Assembly (NCBI GenBank): GCA_963693285.1
Contig: OY848924.1
Span: 3,985,214 to 4,049,213 of the forward strand
DNA: 64,000 nucleotides
Origin: Xestospongia muta
Lineage: Eukaryota > Porifera > Demospongiae > Haplosclerida > Petrosiidae
Direction: 5' to 3'
Within the stretch, counting starts at the first letter, position 1. Each line of letters opens with the position of its first letter. Made by a program: the position numbers and the translations under genes. The notes beneath the pieces are model-generated. The model ran no database searches. It worked only from the letters and a program-made list of their open reading frames with translations, and was not told the DNA's origin. Shown one piece after another: positions 43,400 to 55,435 of this stretch.

Positions 43400-44640
43400 A
43401 ACTTGTGTACCACCCTACCAACTGTTATTATCCTTGGATCAACTCCTCATTCCTTAACCATGTCAAAAAAAAGAAACTCAACCTTCTCTTTTGCTAAAAG
43501 ATCTGGTTCTCCTTCTCTTTGGGCCAAATACCATTCCTATCACAACAAGACTTTAGCTTACCTCAGGCACCTAAAATCCAAATTCTTTTATAATTTACTC
43601 ACTTCTCCCTCACTACGGTCTTTTTGGTCTGCTGTTAAATGCATTTGCTCTAAACCTGTCTCCATTCCCTCCCTTATCTATAATGGTTCTCCTGTTACTT
43701 CATCCTATTCTAAAGAAGATGTCCTAAGTCAATACTTCTCCTTTTGCTTCAACATGTCAACTGCCTCTTTACCTCCTCTGGCTCTTTCCCTTATTTTCAA
43801 CTCCTCCCTCTCAACAGGTATATTTCCTTCAGATTGGAAAAACTTTAATATTGTACCTATCCCCAAATCAAAAATTCTTCTTCATTCCCTTCAGACTATT
43901 GCCCAATCTCTCTACTTTCACTCCCAAGTAAGATTTTGGAATGTCACGTCTTTAACTATCTATACAAATTTTGTTCTGCTCACAATATCCTTTCAAATTG
44001 TCAGTTTGGTTTTTGACCAGGATTCTCGACTAAAACTGATATTATCTATTGTCAATTCTTGGTTTTTTTACTGGATCGCAAAAATGTAGTCTGCAGCTTT
44101 CTTCAATCTCACTAAAGCATTTGATTCAGTTCCTCACAAGCCCTACTTGACTCCTTATCTTCGCTCGACCTTCCTCATCTTCTTTTATCTTGGCTCCATA
44201 GCTATCTGCAAGGACGTACCCAACAAGTAATCATAAATGGTTCTCTATCTTTTAAATCTCAAGTCACCTCTGTTGTGCCCCAAGGTTCCATTCTCAGGCC
44301 TCTCTCATTCATCATCTATATAAATGACATTGCTAAACTGTTCCTCCTCTCTTCAGCCACCCTCAATCTTTATGCTGATAACATCCTTCTCTCACAAGAA
44401 ATTTTTTCTACAACCTCAATGTCCACTGTTCAATCCAACATCAATTTTATATCATGTGGATTACCTCTCATCATGTTACCATCAACTCCAAAAAAAAAAC
44501 AAATACATGATTGTCTCTCGTAAGTCTCCCTCCTTTCTAACCTCCCTCTCTCCTCTTTTCTTAGACAGTTCTCAACTTGAACGAGTCAATTCTTTTAAAT
44601 ACTTTGGTATTATTACCACCTCTAATTTATCATGATCTCT
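43400..44640 (+). pseudogene. LINE reverse transcriptase domain, catalytic motif changed
   Basis: FPSDWKNFNIVPIPK at about 43830, FNLTKAFDSVPH ending at 44137, PQGSILRPLSFIIYINDI from 44278 and YADNILLS from 44371. The two-Asp motif YADD reads YADN (44371-44382), and frames shift at least twice with stops between, so the enzyme is dead. Confidence 0.78.
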
Positions 44641-45380
44641 CTTTACATCCAATATGTCCGTGCTAAAGCTCGTGAAACTATTGGAATCATCTACTGTAAC
44701 TTCTATAAGCATGCTTCTCATACTCTTCTCTCACTCTGTATCACTCTATTGTCATTTCCTATTATTCCTATTGCTCCTCTGTTTGGGACCCACCAGTATC
44801 TTCCACTAATGCTGAAATTCTTGAGAAAACCCAACACTTTGCTTTAGAAATGTGCTCTTGTAAATGGGACAATGATTACTCATCTCTTCTCTCAGGTTTT
44901 AACCTTCTGACCTTCTCAAATTATGTCTTCTCTATAAAATCACTAACAACCTCCTCTACTTTCCCTCCACTATTTTCATTCGCAAACCTCTGCCAAGTTA
45001 TGCTTCTTGTCACTTTGATCCTCTCACTTTTACTATCCCTTTTTCTCAATCATCTGCCTCACAAAACTCATTTTTTGTTTGTTCTCTCTGTGAAACTCAC
45101 TTCCTTATCACGTAAAATGTAGCTTGTTTTTAATCATTTTTAAATCTAAATTAAATATGCTTCTTTACAAACCATCAACTCACCATCAACTCACCCTCAG
45201 TTATCACACTAAAACCTATCATATACCATCAGTCACTTATTTTATCTCTGTATTATTAACGATACTATATCCTGTACTTTAATACCTTAATTCTGTATTA
45301 ATTATTGTTCTATTCATTTTGTGCCCTTTAAACTAGCAGTTGCTATTGGGCACTCATCAATAAAGACAAATATGTTTGGA

Positions 45381-46003
45381 ATTAAGAAATATAATTGTGT
45401 GTTTCCAATTCAATTGAGTGACATATCAAAAATGGCAATACATTTCATGAATCAGTTTCAGCTATAATCCCTCCTATTTAAAGTATACACTTTAACATTA
45501 CAAGTATTAGTTTAAGGTAATAGTGAGTGACATTATTTTTTAATACCATTATTCACATATTATACATAATTTATATATATTATACTTCATAAAATAGTTT
45601 TAGAAACTATAAGTGGCCAGAGACTTCTTCAGAGGATCCACTCAGACACTTATGTAACTGGAATTGGTTCACTGTAAACTGGTTCAATTGGCAGCTTAAC
45701 TATATATCAATGTTAAAATAGATGGTTGTTTAACTGATTCATAATTGTTTCAACAACAATATATACTGCTGAATTAGTGAGTATCTTCTATAACTGAGTG
45801 AGATATGAGTTGTAAGCTACATTAATGAGAGTGCTGTGTCAGAGCATGTATTTAAGACTCAACACATATCAACTTGTCAGAAGTGATAATGTTGGACTAC
45901 TGCCCTAACCTCTGGACTAGAAAATATCTAGAGTCTTGACACATAAAATCATTGATAAATACTTTGCTGGGTCCTTCCTACTTACAATCTTTTGTAGACC
46001 ATC
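45381..46003. other. No gene seen
   Basis: AT-rich sequence after the LINE tail; no repeat or exon recognised. Confidence 0.4.
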
Positions 46004-46180
46004 ATGGAAGGACTGAGAATTAACGGTAACCCTAAAAAAATTGGTAGCTTCCTCGCTCATATCCTTAACAAACAAACTGATACTTATCTTTATTATAGGA
46101 AAATCAACCAGAATCTAAGAAATCTTACATTAACTATAGAAGAAGACACCAGTGTTGTTGCTAAAGTATCTGGTTTCTAA
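46004..46180 (+). CDS. Small ORF or terminal exon, unknown
   Basis: 58 codons plus stop from ATG, preceded without a break in frame by Thr-Ile and a TTTTGTAG acceptor (45990-45997), so it may be a last exon rather than a complete gene. Reads MEGLRINGNPKKIGSFLAHI then LNKQTDTYLYYRK, and ends TIEEDTSVVAKVSGF. Composition is soluble and protein-like with no low complexity. Family not recognised. Confidence 0.4.
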   Translation: MEGLRINGNPKKIGSFLAHILNKQTDTYLYYRKINQNLRNLTLTIEEDTSVVAKVSGF

Positions 46181-48745
46181 CTGGCTTGTCTTTATTATTC
46201 CAGCTGTAAATCCAGCTTTTGAGATTTAAGTTTTATTGCATAATATAATAAGTTAGACATTTAACAGAATGTTTATTCTGTAGTTCATGTACATTTTTAA
46301 AATACTTCATTTGTTCCCACTTTATCCATTTAGCAACCAGAAAACGACATTAAATTCATCTTCTGAAATGAATTTAATTCTTCTCCCCGGTTCCTAGAGA
46401 AATGTTGTATTCTTGTGCTAAACTTTGTTTTTCATTTAAAGGGATTACTTTCTTTTCAACGTTTTTTCACAAAATTCGAGCCACAACCATGATACAGGTC
46501 TCAAAGTGATAGTTTTTATTTAAACGTATAACTAAATTTTGTAAAAGAATTGTACAAATGACTATTTGAAAAGTTATCATCTTGGACACACTCAAAAATA
46601 AACTAGGAGAGTTGGAGAAGCTCTTGATAAAGATTTTCATGTGAACAATCCGTTTGAACTTGAAACTAAAAGGCACAGACTGGTACTTTAAGGACATATT
46701 GGAATGAACAAAAGTGTTAGTCTTATTCTGAACTCTTTAATCCAAAAGACATTAAAATGTAAAAATCTAGTTAATTAGCCATCTCCATAACCACATAAGA
46801 AAACATTGAACTTGATTCTGTTCATTTGTGGCTTTGAGTACTTTTCAATTCAACTAATACTAGCTAGACATTGTAGAAGAAGTTGTTTAACATTGAAACT
46901 ACAAACATATGAATCAGATACTTCATTATTACTAGTTTTATAAGTGACTTTGCATTGTATAGTGTGTAAAGAAGACCTTTAGAAATATTGATGATAAGAA
47001 AAAGCAACATGGAGTGTGGTACCAAAGAACAAAGAACTACATGAAACTTTGGTGACCTCCACAATCTCTGAAGTAGATTGTAAATGTTTGATCAAAGAAA
47101 GATGGTACTGTCTTAACATTGTTCTGATGAAGTGGCTCTTTCACAAAGTAATGGACAGTTACAATATTGGTTTTATGGTTCATTTATCCAGCATAAATGT
47201 ATCCTATTAAGTGTGAATGTAATAATGCATAATGTTGAAAAGACAGAGCTAACAATATCATACACAACAATGCCATAAAAAACATATTGCTATGGTGTAT
47301 TCCTTCGTTTTTTATAGTCTTTTAGTGCTTCTTTATCATATCTTATAATTTGTTGTTAAAAACCAACACTAAAAAGGACTAAGTCTATTGTGATTAAAAA
47401 TTTGATCCTTTGTCTGAAGACTGCTATAAGCTATGTCTTGGTTTCTTCTCATTAACCAATGCTAGCACATCTTTTGGGACAGCATTAAAAACTGAGCCAA
47501 AAACAGAAACACTATCACTGACTGAGTGTAGACATTATAATGCTGTGCTGTTCTTGAGCTGACAAATAGATCATCTACTTATCACAACTTTATAAATTAT
47601 AGTCTTCAGTTTTATTTGTGTGAGGCCTTTTAATACTGAAATGTTTGTGTTGAATTATTTTTTGTGAATTAGAAAATGTGCAAATAAAGTCTACATTACA
47701 TTGGTATAGTCTCCAGTAAATATTCTGCAATGACATCTTATTGTTGTGGAGACCAACTTAATCTGTCATATTTTTCTTGAGTACCTAAATAATGGTAAAA
47801 TGCCCCACACATGAACACTAGTATATACTTATCTATGCTGACATAAATTGTAAATTCAATGTTTTAATTTATTATATTAAAGGAAAGCATCATTTAATTT
47901 AACTTTTGAACAGAGAAATGGTATTTTGATCGTAACAACCTCCACATGGTTTGAAAGCCAAGTAATTCATTTGATGTATTGCTCTCTTCATACTAAAAAT
48001 ATAATAGCATCATATTAACAAATTTTCTTAATTTTAACTTCTATTGCCCTTCTCATAACATGAAGTGAAGTGTACATTACTCCTCGTCCATTCCTTCTCT
48101 ACCCTCAAAATTGAAATCTTGTAAGCCTAAAAAGCAATTAAATGTTTAACTTACAAATGTCTAGGATTAACAGGTATTGTTGTTATTTATATAATCATAC
48201 TCATCCAACTGATACATGGTGAATTTTTTGTCTCCAATACTTCTCAGTTATTTCTATATATCCAATAATTGATTCAATTTAATCATGTAGCTACTATCTA
48301 TCACTTTTTCAATATTTACTTAGTGTGATGCTCGTTAGAACTTAGACACTGTGTAGGAAGAATGATCTGAAGCAATCTTTTATCCAAGTCACTAACTTTC
48401 CTACCAATATATTTATAAATGAGAGAATATTAGTATGCATTGGAAAATAATGATCATGTGTAAACTACATAGAACTTTTTCATTATATTAAGAGTATTAC
48501 TAGATATGTACATCATATTTACCATTCTTCTTTGTTGTATACTGAGTCAAATCACAGTGTTGCTATCTTATTTACTACACCAAGAAGCACAAAATGCATA
48601 TAAACAACTGTATTGCATTGAATATATCAAAACTTAAAAAAACTTGGGATCGTATGTAAGAGTGAATACCCAAATACCTTCAAAACCACAAACAGCCTAT
48701 AACATATTGTCTAATAACTGTATTAGATTAACAAAAAATAACTTA
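46181..48745. other. No clear gene
   Basis: A minus-strand frame at about 47190-47033 (KTVPSFFDQTFTIYFRDCGG) is open but not identifiable. The rest is AT-rich without repeats. Confidence 0.35.
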
Positions 48746-48857
48746 CTTCACTAGCATCCAGAGCTTTTAAAGCATCTCTGAAATGATCCTGATGTTCTCT
48801 CATTTTGACATCTTCTGATATGCAATACATGAGCTTTACTACTTTCAACAGTAACCA
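48746..48857 (-). CDS. Unassigned exon with good donor
   Basis: Minus-strand frame reading LLLKVVKLMYCISEDVKMRE then HQDHFRDALKALDASE and GTAAGT. Helical in character. The acceptor side is unclear and there is no match to a known family from memory. It lies back to back with the plus-strand exon starting at about 48900. Confidence 0.35.
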
Positions 48858-48899
48858 GTAATAGTTCACAAACATTTACAGTATATTGGCCTCTTTAAA

Positions 48900-49245
48900 A
48901 TGTTAGTGATTTTATGGACTTTTCAACCAACACGTTTTGTAGGAAACTCGGAAAAAGTTCCTTCATTTAAACAGCTGTGTAAGTGGTCTCTCATATTTCG
49001 TTGCTCAAACGTATATCTGCCTGGACCATCTCTCATAGCAATTACTGACACAGAAGCCAGAGTTAAGAGACCACAATCAGATGAACAACCTGTGACTGGC
49101 AATACCTATGACTTTAAAGATAAAACGAAACTTAGTAAGTGAAAACAGATAAGACTGACATACCAGATGTTGATTTCTCTATGAGTGGGTGGCAAAATAA
49201 CAATTGCAGCAATTCGTCTTCAAAGTGATGAACTCAATGCAAGTG
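48900..49245 (+). CDS. Unassigned two-exon coding segment
   Basis: Exon 48900-49134 (FQPTRFVGNSEKVPSFKQLC, later LPGPSLIAITDTEARVKRPQ) ends at a perfect GTAAGT, leaving one base. Exon 49186-49245 after a TTTCTCTATGAG acceptor completes a Met codon and reads GGKITIAAIRLQSDELNAS to a GTAAGC donor. The matching phases and protein-like composition support a real spliced gene or a recent pseudogene. The 5' start may be upstream, since the frame is open before the ATG. Function unknown. Confidence 0.42.
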
Positions 49246-49635
49246 GTAAGCTGTCATAAATATCAACAAATCCAAGGTCACTTCCACATATGGAGATACT
49301 CACCTATGACCATATCCTGTATGTAACACTTGAACAAATAGAGACCTTTGAATATCAAATGCTAGAGTTTGTGAAAGATTGATATTTTGTTATCCATTGC
49401 AGAGACAAAAAGATATTGCTATAACTCTTTGTGATGCATTTACAATGGTATCATTCAACCTCTCCCAATATATAACAGAATATTTTCATTAGACTTTGAT
49501 AGTTTCTGTACCCACATACACTCTGCTTTTATTGTGTCTTGTAGAGCATCAACAAGTCCTATCAATCTGTTCATTGTTATTTGCTACTTTTTAAGATTTG
49601 CTAGTTTAGCCTTCAGTCACATCTTTATAGCAAGA
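49246..49635. other. No gene seen
   Basis: Short intergenic AT-rich stretch between the unassigned exons and the gypsy relic. Confidence 0.35.
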
Positions 49636-49639
49636 CTTT

Positions 49640-51500
49640 TGGCATGTTTTGTGAAAACTGTGATGATGAAGTGATAGGTACAGAACTAAGAGGCTGAGAT
49701 GGTAAAGAGGGTCGCACAGTGACAGGTAAAAATCACAGGTTGTGACAATGAAGAAGATTGCGACAAATACGTTACAGGTACAGAAATAAGAGGTTGAGAT
49801 GGTACTAAGTGATGGGTGAAGAATTTAGAGGTGAAGATGGTAAAGAAGGTGGTAATATAGGAGAAATAGCAGGGGGTGGTTATATAGTAATAGAAAAGTG
49901 AATAAGTGTGAATGATTGAAATTTATAATTTATAGTAAAAATATTATTTTGAACATGAGTCTTGAACATCAGAGTGATTATCTAGGCCTAATGATGATGG
50001 AGATTTAGAAGAATTGTCAGGATCAAGTGGCTTTGGAACACCATAATGATTTAATAATGAAATATGTCAATTGTCTAACTGATATGGTGATGGAAGTATA
50101 TGTGAGTGATAATAAGGATTAGAAGGTGATAGGAGATTGCTATAGAATTTGGTGAATTTGGACGTGTATAATGGACTTTCAAATGGGCACCATAGATTCA
50201 TTTAATAATCTTACCACTCTCAACACTTTTGAGTGAAAAAAAACATTTGCCAACGTCTTTTAGAACTTCATGTGATCCTAGCCATTTGTGTTCCATACAA
50301 CCTTCCTTCCACTTTTGGTGTAAGAAATCCTTTTCAAAAACTTTGACTCCAACTTCAAACTTTGGTGGAATTGAATATTTTTGATTATATTGTTTTTTAT
50401 TTTTGCTGTGCTACTTCTTTATTTTTCTCACACTCTCAAGTAAGACTTTTCTTTGAGTAGTTAGAGTATCAACAATGACTATAGCAACCTCCGGTATAAA
50501 ATAATAATAATTAATGGAAGGCTGAGATAACTGTAATTATACAGATTAATCATTACTCTTATTATCTGTTTCTATTTTTAGCAGTATCAGTGAATAAAAC
50601 ACTAACACACAGATGTGTTTGTTAGATATTCATTTAAGAGTTCATTCCCTTCTTTCTTCTCTGTTTTAACATCAATTGATATAACAGCTCTTCTACCAAA
50701 CATGAGTTCAAATGGTGTATACAGAGAGGATTCATGCTTGTATGTGTTATATGTAAATACACATGTCTTTAAATATAAATTCCATCAATCTTTGTTGTTA
50801 TGAGTAAAGTTCGTCAAAATTTGTTCAAGAGTTTGATTCCATTTTTCATCCAATCTATTTACCTATCCAAATTACACATAATAGTGTGTATTAAGAGACT
50901 GACTACAATACCTGTGGATGATATGGTGTGATATAGTGTCGTTTTATGCCTAGAAGTTTAAAGATCTTTGTCAAGTTGGCATCTAAACACTCTGCCTTGA
51001 TCAGTTGTCAAGACTTTAGGAATACCCATTCTCATTTAAATCTGTGGCAAATATGAATTATATGAATATTATATATAAGTTTATTTAAACAATGATCATT
51101 ACATTGAATAAACTTTCAGTGACACCTTGGCCACATTTACTAAGCAAGGGAATAGCCTCTGCCCATTTTGTAAAATGTTCTGACACAGTGAGAATAAAAC
51201 GATTCCTAAATGTTAGAAACATTGTGCTGACAACGTTACTTGCTACATGGTACCATGGAGAATATATATAGTGGTATCAGATAAAGTTCACTGTTAGTGG
51301 TAATTGGGTTTTTGTTCATCCTCTGACATTCATTAGAGGTAACAACCTACATGTGTTAATATAAAACATCACTAAATTATAAACAAACTTACCATTTCTT
51401 TGGCATATACCATCTGAAGATAAAATTATATTCAACTTAGCCTCAACTTCCTTGTGAAGAGTCAATAGATGATGAATCAGTTTAATTGTTTTCTCCACCA
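49640..51500 (-). mobile_element. Ty3/gypsy retrotransposon relic, integrase part
   Basis: Minus strand, read from right to left. HFTKWAEAIPL (about 51165-51130) is the 'D.FTKW.EA.PL' block with Asp replaced by Glu. TTDQG (about 51009-50995) is the second catalytic Asp region. Then DEKWNQTLEQIL, and around 50790-50690 VFTYNTYKHESSLYTPFELM followed by FGRRA, the hallmark 'YN...H.ST..SPFELMFGR'. PPKFEVGVKVFEKDFLHQKW at about 50380-50310 is the C-terminal barrel-like part. A Pro/Ser-rich tail follows to 49640. Several stops and shifts interrupt it. RT, RNase H and LTRs are missing. It abuts the CACTA element on the right. Confidence 0.72.
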
Positions 51501-52051
51501 CAAAATATTAACAAAAGATAGTCTTTAATATTGATCTTTTATTGATATGTAACATACATACATAATATGTTATGTACTTTAGTATAATGTTAGAACACGG
51601 TATTTTGTTAAATTAAGAAAACTTCGTTTATAGCAAAAAAACATACCAATTTTGTTTAGATAGAGAGTAATTAAATTTCTTTAAAATTAAATTCTTAGAT
51701 AGCTATTGTTTTGGAATGTTAGTTGCATGCACTTTCATTCTATTGCAAGACTATTTACTCCTGGTGATGTTTATTGTTTCCATGCCATACCAACCTTACT
51801 ACTGTAGCAAGAGTTATTCAGCACTTTATATTATATTATTCCATAATTATTCTCTAATTCATATATTATATTATCTAAAACAAATGACACACAAGTTTAC
51901 TGCTATTTAAAAATCATTTTCATGATACCTTGATATTAAATTTAACAGAAAAGTGTGTGGGTGTACCTAGAATGTTTGATGACAAGAACGTATATATCAA
52001 ATAAATCGATCAAAGGACATAATGTATGTAGCTTAAACAGTGAAACACAAA

Positions 52052-52054
52052 TCA
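52052..52054. other. Target-site duplication (TCA), left
   Basis: TCA directly before the CACTGG end; the same TCA follows the right end at 55436-55438. Three-base duplications are characteristic of CACTA (EnSpm) elements. Confidence 0.75.
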
Positions 52055-52355
52055 CACTGGAAAATTAAATATGTTTCCAGTATGTTGTCCTCTAAGAAAC
52101 GTATAGGAAACATATATAATAAATTTCTCTATATGTTTTTGTTTTGGAAATTTGTAATTTTTATTATGTTTCCAATATTAAAATACTCCACAATTCCAAA
52201 GGTTAGAAACAAATGTTTTCATTGATAATTAATTATATATACTTCAAAATTTATTATCAAGCAATAACAAAAATTTATAACTTTAAAGGAAAAAAGTAAA
52301 ATCAATTATTTATGGTCTTCAAGAAATTAAGGGACTCACAACTAGTACTGTCTCG

Positions 52356-52730
52356 TCATTGATAGTGTAAGTGCAAGAAAGAGCTATCCCAAGAATGTTT
52401 TCTATTGGTACAAACTGGTTGTCTGCATGTACAGAACTCAAAAGTTGAGTTACAATACACCTCATTAGGTTTACCAAAGTAATGACATGATGGCTGTTCT
52501 CTCTCGCAGCAAAAATCAGTCTCTTTAACGGAATCATCACTAGATGAATCAGACAAACTGATAGAAGAGCTATCATCATTGTGCTTCTGGGGTTGTGATA
52601 CATTACACCAGATTCCTGAGTGACAGTATAATCGTCGATGCTGCTTGTAAGTTTTCAATGAGAGTCTTTTAAAACAATGTCCACAAAGCATGAAATTTGT
52701 AGTCTTAGACTGTCTTAATCTCTGAGACAT
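52356..52730 (-). CDS. Zinc-finger N-terminal protein of the CACTA element
   Basis: 124 codons from ATG at 52730. Residues 16-37 form a Cys/His finger (MLCGHCFKRLSLKTYKQHRR, C16, C19, H31, then C36 or H37), followed at about 50-70 by an acidic Ser stretch (DDSSSISLSDSSSDDSVKE) and a Cys-rich end (CCEREQPSC, FCTCRQPVC). CACTA transposases of marine invertebrates commonly begin with such a finger (recalled, not checked). The catalytic part that should follow is absent, so this looks like a truncated transposase. An overlapping frame with a GTGAGT donor suggests that splicing or a shift alters the C-terminus. Confidence 0.5.
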   Translation of the reverse strand: MSQRLRQSKTTNFMLCGHCFKRLSLKTYKQHRRLYCHSGIWCNVSQPQKHNDDSSSISLSDSSSDDSVKETDFCCEREQPSCHYFGKPNEVYCNSTFEFCTCRQPVCTNRKHSWDSSFLHLHYQ

Positions 52731-52862
52731 TTTAGAACAAAGTAACCAACATACCTCTCTTCCACTGTTGCAGTGATCATGTGATAACGTAGCCGTCTAG
52801 CCGAAAGTCGCGGGATCTCTATACAGTTTTATCTCGTTCTCTCTGGCTCTAGAAGTTAGAAG
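52731..52862. promoter_or_regulatory. Bidirectional promoter region of the CACTA element (inferred)
   Basis: 132 bp between the two divergent ATGs, with CpG-containing sequence (GTAGCCGTCTAGCCGAAAGT, CGCGGGATCTC) that contrasts with the AT-rich surroundings. No TATA box is assigned; the regulatory role is inferred from position alone. Confidence 0.35.
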
Positions 52863-54895
52863 ATGGCCTATTCTTTCCATCAGCATCAACCCAGTCCTAG
52901 CCATTTTGATCAACTCAATGATAATGACTATGATGAGTATCCTGAGAGCCTGTCATCGAGCTTATCTAACTGTCACAGTACTGAATGTGATGACTCAAGT
53001 CCTGTTGTAAATCCTCCTACACCTCCAAGAATAGCAGTGAACAGTCGATTGAACCTACTCTCTCGTTTTGAAGATGCCATTGGTCCATCTCAGTTACCTT
53101 CTTGGATAAATGCTAGCGCTTCTTTAAAAACAAAAGACAACAGTGTTAAAGCTAGTGCCAAAGTTACTACTAGTCAAAGCGAAACTGACAATACCACACT
53201 GGGTAAAGCTTCAACTGAAATAACACCCTACCATGCTAAAGCTAAGTCAGCATCAAGAATTCTTTTGAAATGTAATCAAAAAACTCAAGATAGTACTAAA
53301 GTTAAGGAATCTCCTGTTGTCCATAACTTCATTGATAATGAACAGACAGGTAAATGATAAAATTGTACACTTTTATGTTATATTTTAGTTGCAATGGAAA
53401 AAATTTTCCAAGAAATTAAAAATTCAGAAGAAAGGTTACAGACACGTATTAAGGTCTTGGAAGGTAGATTTGGACAATGTCATGGTTTTACTACAAGAAG
53501 AAAGATTTCACCTCCTGAAGTAAGAGTAAGTATTTTGATCTGCTGAGGTAAAGTGAGAAATTTAACAGCTTTTATAATACAACCACATAGCTATTATACA
53601 ATTTGTGGTCTATGGTAATCTCAATTTCTCCTTAGGCTTTTTAGTTGACTTAGGTATCATGATATGTTTATTCAGAAAGAATACTGTATACTATCCTTAT
53701 GCTTTAGGGTTTGAAATGTTTTTTATATGGGGCTAAACTGGAAAATAAATATATTACAGTACTATATTATGTGTACTGTCAATTGATTGTGTATTTCTGA
53801 ACAAACAGTACACTGTAATTTGTGTCAAGAATCTCAAGACATTTCCCTTCGTCCCATTATAAACTAATCGTAGGGTCGAAAAGTTGAAAGGTCTGCTCAC
53901 TAGTCTAAACAATGATTAATTTTTACAGTGATAGGAAAATATAGTAATATTATTGTGACAATATTGTATGTATAACACTGTTAGTACATATGATCCACCC
54001 ATACATCATGTTATAGTAACTTTTATTATCTAGGATTGTGTATGCAAAACATATTTAGCTTTATATGAAGATGAGAACCTTGAATGGAACTTTAGGTATG
54101 AATAACATGACCTCTACTTGTAACACTATCTTCTGTATACTTGTTGTAGTGAGAAAATAGGTGAGAAAGAAAATCAAATGATATTAAAGAAATTATAGGA
54201 GAAGTGAAATCTCATTCTCCTCGTGTAGCCACTTCAGTTATTAATGGTTAGTAATATTATCAACCTGAAAGATATATTGGCATATCTGTTGAAATTATGA
54301 ATGTTAGGTATTATATAATGTGTGCATTATTAAGTATTTTATTAAATATGGTTGTACCATATTACTCACCATTATGATCCTTTTATAGATGCTACTAAAA
54401 CTTACTTTCAAGTTGTCACACTAAGGCAAAACTCATAAATTCAGGAAAGTATTCTAATAAGTGTGAAAAACAGAGAAAAATAAACAGGATAACTAGAGTA
54501 AGTAGTTCATACCATTTAATTAATACTATTGTAATTTCCATTATAAGAAATGATATTAATAATGTTAGTGTAAATACCTATGACTTTTTCCTTTTATTTC
54601 AAACACTGTTTTTTAATAGAAGCTACAACAAAGACTTACTGAATATGATCGAATAGCTGGCCTATCTGATGCTACTAAAGCAAAGTGGAGAGTTTGTTTC
54701 ACTGGTGATATGATGAGCTCAAAAGAGAGTGATGAAAATGAAGATTACCAATTTATTATTCCCACTTATCTTTGGAGAAGAAAAAATCTAACAAAATTAC
54801 TGTATGCTTTGGACAAAAAATCTTCCAAAAATTGTTCAGTAAGAAGTAAGCATTATGACTTAAACTGGAGGAAGGCCTTCCTTCTGATAGACTGA
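52863..54895 (+). pseudogene. Second gene of the CACTA element, six exons, frame damaged
   Basis: Exons by eye: 52863-53349 (162 codons, Ser/Thr/Pro-rich disordered N-terminus with VNPPTPPRIAVNSRLNLLSR), 53389-53525 (AMEKIFQEIKNSEERLQTRI, coiled-coil-like), 54034-54095, 54150-54246, 54389-54497, 54620-54895. Junction phases agree (1, 0, 2, 1, 0). Exon 4 needs a one-base shift to pass from IGEKENQ to DIKEIIGEVKSHSPRV, and exon 5 has a stop followed by a shifted basic segment (NKCEKQRKINRITR). The last exon ends with LQQRLTEYDRIAGLSDATKA, an acidic SSKESDENED patch and YLWRRKNLTKLLYALDKKS. That kind of tail occurs in transposon-encoded proteins of cnidarians and sponges as far as I recall. Its function is unknown; a DNA-binding accessory factor is possible. 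Confidence 0.58.
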
Positions 54896-55435
54896 AACCA
54901 GCTGGTTAATCAGAATGTGCTTTTCAGCATTGATTGCAATGACAGTGTTTATTCAATAATTAATTTTATGAGTCATTTATCTAATCATTTAAAAAGTTAT
55001 GTTATGTAGTATATCATGTCATCAAGTACTGGTTTATTGAGAGTATTCTGATTATGTCATTTATTGTTTAAGTTATTTATGTGACAATGATATTATATTT
55101 AATTATTTATGATTTACATAATATTTCCTTTTTTTGAGGACATCATAAATGTACTTAATTTTGTAGTGATTACTTGATGTTTTTGGATTTGTTGTTTTTT
55201 TAAATAATTATTAAATTCAATGGAAACATTAAAGTTTCTTTAGTAAATACAAATAAAAATTTGGTGTTTTTAAGTGTTTCTATATAGTGGGAAACTTGCT
55301 CTTCACATGTGTTTCTTATGAAAAGAAATCTTTGTTTCCTTAGTTTGGAAACACCGAAAACATAACAGGATACTTGACATTTTCAAAACGTTTCCAGATG
55401 TTTCATGGTCCAGAAACATATTAATTTTCCCAGTG

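Larger units (their letters stand above)
41545..45380 (+). mobile_element. Decayed non-LTR retrotransposon (LINE with APE endonuclease and RT)
   Basis: Plus strand, about 3.8 kb. The 5' part (41.55-42.55 kb) is pyrimidine-rich and encodes low-complexity Ser/Thr/Pro frames. The endonuclease and reverse transcriptase follow in several shifted frames, then a 3' tail with CAATAAAGACAAATATG near 45360. Motif spacing and order (endonuclease then RT, NAxS start, PQGS.L.PLLF, YADD) fit the CR1/L2/Jockey groups. Target duplications were not identified. Confidence 0.75.
52055..55435. mobile_element. CACTA/EnSpm-type DNA transposon, 3381 bp, ends complete
   Basis: The left end starts CACTGGAAAATTAAATATG; the right end on the other strand starts CACTGGGAAAATTAATATG. 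The ends differ by small indels only and are flanked by TCA duplications. Both subterminal 200-bp regions are rich in short GGAAAC/GTTTCC motifs in both orientations, like the transposase-binding arrays of CACTA elements. Inside are two divergently transcribed genes with a 130-bp shared upstream region, but no DDE transposase core, so the element is probably non-autonomous. It appears to have inserted next to the gypsy relic. Confidence 0.8.
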
